Origin: Lachnospiraceae bacterium
GTDB taxonomy: Bacteria; Bacillota; Clostridia; Lachnospirales; Lachnospiraceae
Length of the DNA: 46,943 nt
Assembly: GCA_017552985.1 (NCBI GenBank)
Contig: JAFZNO010000136.1
Location: 1 to 46,943, forward strand
Direction of reading: 5' to 3'
Shown: positions 24,699 to 32,216 of the stretch, piece after piece
How the letters are laid out: each line of letters starts with the position of its first letter
How positions within the stretch are numbered: the first letter of the stretch is position 1
The notes under the pieces: model-generated
The model's input: only the letters and a program-made list of their open reading frames with translations
Database searches by the model: none
Told to the model about the DNA's origin: nothing
Position numbers and translations under genes: made by a program

Positions 24699-27005
24699 TT
24701 AATTGTTATATCCGTAATCAAATGACATGTCAAAAGGCCTGTCCACGCTCTGTCTGATCTCATAGCATACAAATTCATCATCCTCGTAATACACGGAGAT
24801 TTCGTTCTCGTACATGCTGGCAAAGATCTGCGCCCAGTAATAGAGCTTCGACATGACAACGTGACGGTTCTCACCCTTATACACGTCAATGCCCGATCCA
24901 AAGGGCAGCGGCTTTGACGCGCTCTCCCTCGAAAGAGGACGTCCGCTTCCCTCATAAGGAGCATCGTAGTCCCCGGGGATCTTCTCTATGAACACGTAAA
25001 CCCTTGACGAAGGAACAACAAGATAATTGTTTACGTTAAAGCCCATGTTCTGCAAAAGAAGCTCGTGTGCCTCGTAGTGATAACCATATTCCTCCGCCAT
25101 GCGGATCTCGTCGTTTGCGGAGATAATGTTGAACGTCTTCGGTTCGTTGTCCCGCAAAATGTTTGTCAGGCAGAGCACCGCGCCGTTTTTCTGGAAGGCT
25201 TCGATCTTCGCCGGCTGACGGATCCATCCTGCCAGTCCAAGGAACACAAAGCATACGACGGCAAAGATCGCCGGTGATATCTTCTTAAGAACGTCTCCTT
25301 CGATCATTCCAATTCCAAGATCGATAAAGAAATCCATGATCATTCCTAGCAAAATGATAAGGAAAAACGCGACGTAAATGGACGTACGGTTTTTATCCAT
25401 CAGCACTGGCAGGTGCAATTCCCTCGCCACCAAGAGGAGGGAGAAGAAAATCATGTTGACGGAAGCCGCAAGCAACATTCTGCCCTGCTCTTTTTCATCC
25501 CTAAACAGAGTGATCACTCCCAGAACGATGCCGACCACGATCAGGATCAGCGTGATCACGCCAAAGGAAGAGTGTTTGCTGATAAACACGTAACCTGCAA
25601 GATACGCCTGCATGGTATGAAAGATGCTTCCGGCGATCTTAACGCCTGCCTTTGAAGTATCCTGTCCCGCGTCATTGATCGTTGCCGTAACGGCTGCAGC
25701 AACGTTCGTGATCTGTTTTCTAAAGTCAGCCCCGGCCTGTTCCCAAAGCCCCTTGTCTTCATAGAGTCTGCTCTGGTCCGACATGACGTCGATCTGGTCA
25801 TCCTGATATCCCTTGTCCTCTATGACGTTGATGCCCCACCTAAGGGAACCCTGCATGGGCGTTCCTCCAATATAGGCGATCAGCATGGGAAGAATGGCGA
25901 TAACGAGTCCAATTGCGCCGGCATAAACGATTCTGCCAATATTCTCCTTCTTAAACACCACCCTGCAGAAAGCAAGGCCAATGGCCACGCAAAGGATTCC
26001 CAGTGCGATGGTGTCGTAAAAATGCACGGCCAGCGTCATGCTGACGCAGATGGAAAAGAGTCTGAGCATTCTCGTGCTTTCAACCTTGATCCCCTTGGTG
26101 CCCTCTTCCTCTTCGCGGCCCCGGAAGAACAGGATCAGGAAGAAAATGGCCGGCAAAATAAAGATCATGCCGTATTCCTGGGGCAACGTGCTGTAATATC
26201 TGACGTACGCGTTCTCGCCCCAAATGTTCAAAAGCAGGAAAAATCCGGTAGCAACGTAGGCTGCGGATTCCGTTTTGCAGACAAGACGAAGCAGGAACAA
26301 CAGCGTCATGTGGATCAACAGCGTCTGAACCAAAGAAAACAGGCGGAGAAGAACGTAAGTCTTAACGCCAAACACTGCATGGAAGAAATAAATGATGCAG
26401 TGAAAACCGTAAGGATAAACGCCTGAAGTAAAGATGTCATTGTTTCCCATGGCGTTGATCCACTGGTTGTGCACCAGCATGTCAGAGGTCGTGTATCCAA
26501 ACACTTCGAAAAGGTGTCCTCCGTACTGCCAGCAGATGACCGCGATGATCGCGATCGTTCCGATCCAGTCAAACCAACGGTTGATCAGGTTTTCCGCGAT
26601 AGCCTTGACCGTCGTGGTAAAAGCCTGTCCAACGTTTTGGAAGATGCGGACAAAGAAAAGACGGAAACCCATGGTATTCACCATGACGTTGTGCGTAGTC
26701 TCTCCCGCCGTCACGAGGGTCGCCTTCACCCACTCCTGCCAATGGAATGCCGCAATCCCGAGAAGCGCCGGAATGATGACGCCAAGGATCAGCGTGGTCC
26801 TGTTTGAGATCTTCAGAAGCTGCAGCACAAAAACCAAATTCATCAGGAAGAAATTACCAATGCACGTATATGCCATATATCTTACGTAAAAAGGATGATC
26901 TTCAAATTTGGAATGAAACACTGCCGCAGGGATCAGGATCACAACCCCAATGTACAAGACCAGAATGTATAGTAATTGTAACAGCGTCAATAATTGCATT
27001 GACAT
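24699..27005 (-). CDS. Large multi-spanning membrane protein in the Pel locus (GT-C-like?)
   Basis: Product of 768 residues with many predicted membrane segments over residues 1-590 and a soluble C-terminal domain of about 170 residues. An acidic/His loop around TSDMLVHNQWINAMG recalls the catalytic first loop of GT-C glycosyltransferases, which use lipid-phosphate sugars; this is a loose resemblance. The C-terminal part (DNEPKTFNIISANDEIRMAEEYGY in pieces) is probably outside the cell, as in GT-C enzymes. It lies between pelE and the DUF2194 gene (gaps 15 and 27 bases). Alternatively it is a structural part of the export complex. AGGAG precedes ATG. Confidence 0.7.
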   Translation of the reverse strand: MSMQLLTLLQLLYILVLYIGVVILIPAAVFHSKFEDHPFYVRYMAYTCIGNFFLMNLVFVLQLLKISNRTTLILGVIIPALLGIAAFHWQEWVKATLVTAGETTHNVMVNTMGFRLFFVRIFQNVGQAFTTTVKAIAENLINRWFDWIGTIAIIAVICWQYGGHLFEVFGYTTSDMLVHNQWINAMGNNDIFTSGVYPYGFHCIIYFFHAVFGVKTYVLLRLFSLVQTLLIHMTLLFLLRLVCKTESAAYVATGFFLLLNIWGENAYVRYYSTLPQEYGMIFILPAIFFLILFFRGREEEEGTKGIKVESTRMLRLFSICVSMTLAVHFYDTIALGILCVAIGLAFCRVVFKKENIGRIVYAGAIGLVIAILPMLIAYIGGTPMQGSLRWGINVIEDKGYQDDQIDVMSDQSRLYEDKGLWEQAGADFRKQITNVAAAVTATINDAGQDTSKAGVKIAGSIFHTMQAYLAGYVFISKHSSFGVITLILIVVGIVLGVITLFRDEKEQGRMLLAASVNMIFFSLLLVARELHLPVLMDKNRTSIYVAFFLIILLGMIMDFFIDLGIGMIEGDVLKKISPAIFAVVCFVFLGLAGWIRQPAKIEAFQKNGAVLCLTNILRDNEPKTFNIISANDEIRMAEEYGYHYEAHELLLQNMGFNVNNYLVVPSSRVYVFIEKIPGDYDAPYEGSGRPLSRESASKPLPFGSGIDVYKGENRHVVMSKLYYWAQIFASMYENEISVYYEDDEFVCYEIRQSVDRPFDMSFDYGYNN

Positions 27006-27020
27006 GAGCGGATTCTCCTC

Positions 27021-27965
27021 TTAGTTGAAAATACGGATCAATTCCAGCGTCTCGCGGTCGATGACCACGTCCGCCTTCTTCAGCTCGTCCATAACCTGGA
27101 AAAAGCTTTCCCTGTTCTCCATGCAAAAATACAGTTTCAGCTGCAGGGTATACGTTGAAAGCTCGTTCGGGAACAATTCCTTCGATGCGTTGCACCAATA
27201 TTTCACCCTGTCATAGTTACGCAGCTTTAATCGCAGGAGTCCAACCCATTCCACGTACTGCGGAAGGATCTTCTCGCGGTATTCCTCGTCAGAATACAGG
27301 AAATTGCAGGCTTCATCCATCTTATTCACAAATTCCCTCTGTTCCATCTCAGGGAACACTTCCTGCATCAAAATGTCATTCATGTATTCGATCAGTTCGC
27401 AGGCCTTCACCTCAGGCGCAACGTAATCCTCCTTGAAGGCCAGATATTTATATTGGCTGTTCTGCCGGAAGTCATTCAGGGAATCTCTCATGACCGTCGC
27501 CGCATAGTGGGACGTCTCAGAGTCCTCACTGTTCAAGGCGAGATTAATGGAGGCCAGGGATTTGCTCACGTCTCCGCGGACCACGTCAAGCATCAGGCTC
27601 CGCACGCTCTGTCTGTCAGATACGGCAAGCGCCTCCTCCAGTGGCACGCGGTTTCTCTCCACTTCCTCTTCCGCTTTTCTCGGCGCCTTCACCTTGTCTT
27701 TGCCAAAGATAACGTCAGCCAGGTCCGGTCCGTTCCGGAAAAAATAGGCATAGATGACCTGAGCCGTTATGAAGAACAAAGGACCAACAACGGGACAAAG
27801 GAACATGATCCCCGCCTGGATATAATATCCCTGCATGCTCATAAGCGCATGCTTTTGCTTTGCTTCCTCATCACGGAGCTGCTGAAAATGCCCCCAAACC
27901 ACAAACAGGACGCATATGATCGTATTTATGATCAAGATCAGGATAAACCAGATTGCTCCAGTCAT
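27021..27965 (-). CDS. pelE: PelE-like membrane scaffold protein
   Basis: Product of 314 residues from ATG 27965, which has GGAGGAGG 5 bases ahead and overlaps the PelD stop as ATGA. Two N-terminal membrane segments (about 3-25 and 47-72) are followed by a helical cytosolic region of TPR-like repeats (for example LFPNELSTYTLQLKLYFC). This is the layout of PelE, which links PelD and PelF in the synthase complex. Sequence identity of PelE is low between phyla, so the call leans on layout and position. Confidence 0.75.
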   Translation of the reverse strand: MTGAIWFILILIINTIICVLFVVWGHFQQLRDEEAKQKHALMSMQGYYIQAGIMFLCPVVGPLFFITAQVIYAYFFRNGPDLADVIFGKDKVKAPRKAEEEVERNRVPLEEALAVSDRQSVRSLMLDVVRGDVSKSLASINLALNSEDSETSHYAATVMRDSLNDFRQNSQYKYLAFKEDYVAPEVKACELIEYMNDILMQEVFPEMEQREFVNKMDEACNFLYSDEEYREKILPQYVEWVGLLRLKLRNYDRVKYWCNASKELFPNELSTYTLQLKLYFCMENRESFFQVMDELKKADVVIDRETLELIRIFN

Positions 27966-30235
27966 ACTGCCTCCTCCTCGTGATAACATTCAAAACCTGC
28001 GTTCTGAAGACGCTTGATCGCGAACTCCGCGTCAGCGGGTCCGGAATTCGCCAGAAGTACCTGTATGGTTCCTGCTGCCGTAAGACCTACGTAGTCCGTG
28101 TCTCTCAGGACGTTGTCAAGCTTTTTGTCCAGGTCTTCGATCGCATAACCCTGCGTATTGGTAACGTTGATCAGCGTACACTTGGTAAAGCCTTTTTCCC
28201 TTGCCCTTAAGAAGGCACTTACGAGCTGATCAAAGGCTTCCGCCTCCATGACGTGCGTGTTTCCAAGGTATCTCTGCGAACGGAGAACTTCCATGTACTT
28301 ATCCGCGCGCAGTACGGCGTTCTGGGTCAGATAGCTGGCAATGGCGAGCACGTTCGCCTGACCGAGCGTCATTCTCTCCCAGGAGATGCCCCAAACCATG
28401 ATGATGATCTGCATCTGGTCACCGCCAAAAATGGCGTTTGCCATCAGAGGATACTCTCCCGTCATGTTCTTGTTAATATAAACCTTTTTCTGACAGAGCA
28501 CTTCATACATCTGCTCCATCTTCTTGTAATGTACGGAATTGCCCAGGGACCTTGCCTTATCCGAAGTGGAGGACACGAGTCTCGCGTAAACCTCACCGGA
28601 GACGGAGTAAATCGCCACGTCCTTGCAGTGCATGATCTTGGCGATAACGTCAGCCGCGTAGAAAAGAACCTCCTCCGGCTCATACTGATCCAGGCTGGAA
28701 GTCACTTCGTAGATCTTTCCGATACTGTCGTTCTGGTTCACCAGCTGATCGGACAGCACGTCCTTCACGCGGACGTTACTCCCGTTGATGTCAGACATGT
28801 CCGCAAGCTGTCTTGACAGGAATTTCACCTCATTGTTACTCTCTTCCTTAACGGCCTTCAGCTTATCCTTCATGTAACCCACGACGAGGCCTAGGATCAA
28901 GAGCTGTGCCATCCATACGTAGGTACTGTAGTCCAACAGCACGTCAAAACCGGATCGCCAATACATCTGGCGGAAGAAATAACCTGCGATCGCAAGGAGA
29001 CAGGAAAAGATCGCCTGCTGCTGTCCATGCACGATCGCAAAGAGTAACACGTACAACAGGTAGAAATCCAAGTGCTTAAAGTATTCGTGATCCGTCGCAC
29101 GGTTATTGAGCATAAAGAAGGGAATAAACAAGATCAAGTTCTCGACAAAGGGAACTGCCGCACGGATCATCTCCTTGCCCTTGCGCACAAAGGCATCCCA
29201 CGCACTCTCCTGTCTGTCGGAGAGCCTTGAGAATCTTCCGGCGTGCTTTTTGATATAATCTGCCAGAATGGGCAGAGCCTTTCTGGGCGGGTTCATTTCA
29301 AACAGCCCAAATTCTTCGTCCGCCGTTTCCATGTCCAGCGTAACGTTGGTCCGGGAATCCAAAAGACTGTCCAAGATCACGGGCGCGTCTTCCTCCGGCT
29401 GATTCGTTCTCATGCCGGAAATGATCAGTTCCGCCATCTCCCTCTGGGTGATGAGGGTCTTTCCCGAAAACTGGTAAACGTCTGACTTGTGACCGCTTAC
29501 GGTCATCATCTTATAAATAAACTCAACCGCATCCATAACGTGGAGCAGCCGGTAACTCTTCTCTCCTTCCACAATCGTCAGGTCTTCCTCCTGCATTTCC
29601 ATCACAGGCTTTGCAGTCAAGGCACTGACGGTTCTGCCTGCGTGCAGCTTGATCTCGCCGAGATCGAGCGCATCCATGCACATCTGCGCGCAAACATTGT
29701 CCAATTCGGATGCGTCCTCCGGAATGCCGTAAAGGTTCCCAAGGCGAAGCACCATTACGTCTCCCATGGTCATCTTGCCGTAATCGAGACAGGTTTTCTC
29801 TCCCATGGCAATGCATTGCGCCTTTTCTGAGATATTTTTGCTGCGCTCCACGTAGCCGTCATCCGTCGCTTCAAAACCCTCCAAGGCTTCCTCGGAGGAA
29901 AGATAGATGAACCTGCCCTGGCGCAGCGCCGAAAAGGACATAAGCAAATTTAGAAGACTGGAGCTAAACTTTACGGGAGTATTCATGCCCGTCTTCCAGG
30001 GAAACGTTTTGTCATAAGCGCCCAAAAACAAGGTAACTTGCGGCTTAACGCTCACAAATACCTCGCGGATACATGCGTTGTCATATGCAAAACGATAGGT
30101 TTCAAAGACCCTCCGGTTAAAGAACGTGTCCTTGCCTTCCTCCGTCAGGACGAAAATCCTGTGTCCCTCCTTGTGGAGCTTTTCCACCATTTTCCGCATC
30201 AGGCTTCCCGTGCTCCCGATCAGTAAAATATCCAT
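27962..30235 (-). CDS. pelD: PelD-like c-di-GMP receptor fused to an N-terminal SDR/epimerase-like domain
   Basis: Product of 757 residues. Residues 1-330 are SDR/epimerase-like (LIGSTGSLMRKMV; LRLGNLYG at 164-171), but the YxxxK site is not found and the third glycine of GxxGxxG is Met13, so catalysis is doubtful. Residues 357-455 hold about four membrane segments. A coiled stretch (about 456-500), a GAF-like domain (about 510-640) and a degenerate GGDEF domain (about 650-757) follow. In the last, R711-x-x-D714 stands exactly five residues before A720-A-G-T-I in place of GGDEF: an intact inhibitory site on a dead cyclase, as in PelD, which activates Pel synthesis on binding c-di-GMP. First large gene of the operon; GGAAAG precedes ATG. 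Confidence 0.88.
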   Translation of the reverse strand: MDILLIGSTGSLMRKMVEKLHKEGHRIFVLTEEGKDTFFNRRVFETYRFAYDNACIREVFVSVKPQVTLFLGAYDKTFPWKTGMNTPVKFSSSLLNLLMSFSALRQGRFIYLSSEEALEGFEATDDGYVERSKNISEKAQCIAMGEKTCLDYGKMTMGDVMVLRLGNLYGIPEDASELDNVCAQMCMDALDLGEIKLHAGRTVSALTAKPVMEMQEEDLTIVEGEKSYRLLHVMDAVEFIYKMMTVSGHKSDVYQFSGKTLITQREMAELIISGMRTNQPEEDAPVILDSLLDSRTNVTLDMETADEEFGLFEMNPPRKALPILADYIKKHAGRFSRLSDRQESAWDAFVRKGKEMIRAAVPFVENLILFIPFFMLNNRATDHEYFKHLDFYLLYVLLFAIVHGQQQAIFSCLLAIAGYFFRQMYWRSGFDVLLDYSTYVWMAQLLILGLVVGYMKDKLKAVKEESNNEVKFLSRQLADMSDINGSNVRVKDVLSDQLVNQNDSIGKIYEVTSSLDQYEPEEVLFYAADVIAKIMHCKDVAIYSVSGEVYARLVSSTSDKARSLGNSVHYKKMEQMYEVLCQKKVYINKNMTGEYPLMANAIFGGDQMQIIIMVWGISWERMTLGQANVLAIASYLTQNAVLRADKYMEVLRSQRYLGNTHVMEAEAFDQLVSAFLRAREKGFTKCTLINVTNTQGYAIEDLDKKLDNVLRDTDYVGLTAAGTIQVLLANSGPADAEFAIKRLQNAGFECYHEEEAV

Positions 30236-30256
30236 CTTTCCATGCCCTTTCCAACT

Positions 30257-30520
30257 CTATAATGCAATGCCCTGGCGCTTCAGTTGTCCCAAGAATTCCG
30301 TCACGTCCGCGAGCGCTTCATCCATTCCGATCTCATACTCCTCACTTAATGCCTTGGCTGCCGCCTTCGGATCGCCCTGTTCCCAAAAGCTTTCCAGGAT
30401 CAGCGCGCCCGTTTCATTCAGCGCCATCGGCGCCTTGTACTTTCCCGGTTTTTGCTCCATGTCGAGCAGCCAGTACTGTCCAGCCGCATGCCGTATTTGA
30501 TATCGCTGCTTGCCGTTCAT
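30257..30520 (-). CDS. Stand-alone PqqD-like protein, first gene of the polysaccharide operon
   Basis: Product of 87 residues: beta strand QYWLLDMEQ, central LNETGALILESFWEQG, acidic helices and FLGQLKRQGIAL at the end. It closely follows the PqqD pattern of the 10915-11184 product (shared LNETGAL). AAGG lies before the ATG at 30520, and pelD begins 21 bases after its stop. A peptide-binding chaperone as first gene of a Pel operon is unexpected and links polymer synthesis with a peptide substrate. Confidence 0.85.
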   Translation of the reverse strand: MNGKQRYQIRHAAGQYWLLDMEQKPGKYKAPMALNETGALILESFWEQGDPKAAAKALSEEYEIGMDEALADVTEFLGQLKRQGIAL

Positions 30521-30582
30521 ATGCGCGCCTTTCCTTCAAAAATGCCGTATTTACAGGCAGAAAAACGATTCACCGAAATATC

Positions 30583-30588
30583 ATTATA
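30583..30588 (-). promoter_or_regulatory. -10 element of the polysaccharide operon promoter
   Basis: On the minus strand a consensus TATAAT preceded by TGA (extended -10). No good -35 stands 16-18 bases upstream (T-rich tract TTTAAT), so an activator may be needed. The leader is about 55 bases. Confidence 0.6.
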
Positions 30589-30620
30589 TCACCCGAGGTA
30601 AAAAAATTAAAGCATTTTTT

Positions 30621-30884
30621 TTACCCTTCAACGATCAGATACCTTCCGTCACCGACGTCAAAGATCTCGTCATTCTCCAAAACTTCTTCTCCTTCAGCGC
30701 CTTCCAGGTCAACGCCAACTTCCTCAAAATACTCCAAAACCTCTTCCAAAGAGTTAGCCACGACGGCCATGCAATCCTCCAAAAATTCCTCTGCCTCCTC
30801 CATGGTCTCTGCCACGGGCTCGGGATATAACTGTCCCTGATTCTTCAAAAAGCACTCCAATACGGCATCGTCATATTCTCTCAT
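30621..30884 (-). CDS. Small acidic conserved hypothetical protein
   Basis: Product of 87 residues with no recognised domain. It is very acidic (many E and D), starts MREYDDAVLECFLKNQ and ends DGRYLIVEG. I recall near-identical small proteins in Lachnospiraceae, sometimes labelled glyoxalase without clear basis. GGAGG lies 7 bases ahead of ATG. It stands alone between the Maf-HAD gene and the polysaccharide operon; no strong terminator follows. Confidence 0.75.
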   Translation of the reverse strand: MREYDDAVLECFLKNQGQLYPEPVAETMEEAEEFLEDCMAVVANSLEEVLEYFEEVGVDLEGAEGEEVLENDEIFDVGDGRYLIVEG

Positions 30885-30948
30885 CGCTTTACCTCCAACA
30901 AAGTTCTTGCAAATCGTTTTTCGTAACGAATTATCATTCCGTCAAGCA

Positions 30949-32190
30949 TTACTCCAAAAACGAGAGCGCCTCCAACGGATGGCTGATCAACGCGTCAGCA
31001 CCGTTTTCCAAAAGTTCCTCCCGCTCGCGGAAGCCCCAGAGAACGCCCACGGTAAATGCTCCCGCGCCGCGTCCCGTCAGCACGTCCGTGCCAGTGTCTC
31101 CCAAATACAGCACGTTCTCCGGCAGGATTTCCTCTCCGTCCGCCCGAAGCTTTTCCAGGATACGGAACACGCCGTCGGCACTAGGTTTCAGCGCAAGTCC
31201 GGGCTCTTGTCCCTGAAGCACGTCGAAGGTGCCCTTTCCAAACAGGGTTTCAACCACCCGAATGGTCTCCGCGTGCGGTTTATTCGAAAGCACGGCCAGC
31301 TTTAAGCCGCGCTTTTTCAGCTCGGCAACCAATTCCGTGATGCCGTCAAAAGGCTTTACGCCATCCATGCAATGGACGGCAAAGATCTCCTTATATCTGG
31401 GAAACGCCTTGTCAAAGGAGCGAAGCTCCATGTCTCCCGAAGCCCGCAGCGCCCGCTTTACCAGGTTTGCCGCACCGTCTCCCGCAAAGTATTGATAATC
31501 CTTTGCCTCAAAGGGGCCATAGCCCAATTCCTTTAGCATTTCATTTCCGCAGTACGTAAGGCTTTGGATCGTGTCAGAGAGCGTACCGTCAAGGTCAAAG
31601 ATGACCGCTTTCTTGGGTGCGCTGGCCCTCCCGATCCGCATTAATTCCTGATAGAGCCGCCCTGCGGGAAGGCCCACCACCGAATTATAATCCCCCTGAA
31701 TGCCTTTTACGTACTTTGCAAATTCTCCTTGGATGCCGTAAGCGCCCGCCTTGTCCAGCGGATCCCCCGTGGCCACGTAGGAGTCGATCTCCTCACGGCT
31801 CATGGGCGTGAACGTCACCTTTGTCCCTTCATGAAAGGTTACCCTCTTGCCCTCCTTCGTCAGGATGGTAACGCCGGTATAGACGTAATGTTCCCTTCCC
31901 TGAAGGCGCGTCAGCATCTCCTTTGCCTCGTCGGCATCCTTGGGCTTTCCAAGGATCTGATCCCCCAGTGCGACCACTGTATCCGCCCCGATCACGGTCT
32001 CTTTCTCCTGCAGTTCCTCCCATACGGCTTTTGCCTTCCGATAGGACAATTCCTCCACTGCCTGATGCGGTTTCGTTCCCGGCGCGATCTCCTCATCCGC
32101 CTCGCTCACCCTTACGTCAAATTTGATTCCAATCTGCTCCAGCAGTTCCCGCCTTCTCGGGGACCCCGAAGCCAAAACAACATACGTCAT
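30949..32190 (-). CDS. Maf-like nucleotide pyrophosphatase fused to a HAD phosphatase
   Basis: Product of 413 residues from ATG 32190; GTG 32199 is an alternative. Residues 1-190 are Maf/HAM1-type: LASGSPRRRELL (6-17), ELSYRKA, GADTVV (68-73) and GAYGIQGE; these hydrolyse dTTP/UTP and modified nucleotides and guard the pool. Residues 193-413 are a phosphoglycolate-phosphatase-like HAD: VFDLDGT-type motif FDLDGTLSDT with Asp199 and Asp201, LSNKPH (motif II), and LGDTGTD (motif IV). Both active sites look intact. The fusion may couple pyrophosphate release from odd nucleotides to removal of the remaining phosphate. Last gene after ppx and ppk. Confidence 0.88.
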   Translation of the reverse strand: MTYVVLASGSPRRRELLEQIGIKFDVRVSEADEEIAPGTKPHQAVEELSYRKAKAVWEELQEKETVIGADTVVALGDQILGKPKDADEAKEMLTRLQGREHYVYTGVTILTKEGKRVTFHEGTKVTFTPMSREEIDSYVATGDPLDKAGAYGIQGEFAKYVKGIQGDYNSVVGLPAGRLYQELMRIGRASAPKKAVIFDLDGTLSDTIQSLTYCGNEMLKELGYGPFEAKDYQYFAGDGAANLVKRALRASGDMELRSFDKAFPRYKEIFAVHCMDGVKPFDGITELVAELKKRGLKLAVLSNKPHAETIRVVETLFGKGTFDVLQGQEPGLALKPSADGVFRILEKLRADGEEILPENVLYLGDTGTDVLTGRGAGAFTVGVLWGFREREELLENGADALISHPLEALSFLE

Positions 32191-32216
32191 TCTTTCCACT
32201 CTCTTCCGTCCAAGTA

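Noticed and set aside
5088-30520. Exosortase/PEP-CTERM system
   Set aside because: No exosortase-like membrane peptidase and no PEP-CTERM-type tail is seen; only the accessory families are shared.
30521-30582. c-di-GMP riboswitch ahead of the Pel operon
   Set aside because: The leader is only about 55 bases and lacks the GEMM core; control is more likely through PelD.
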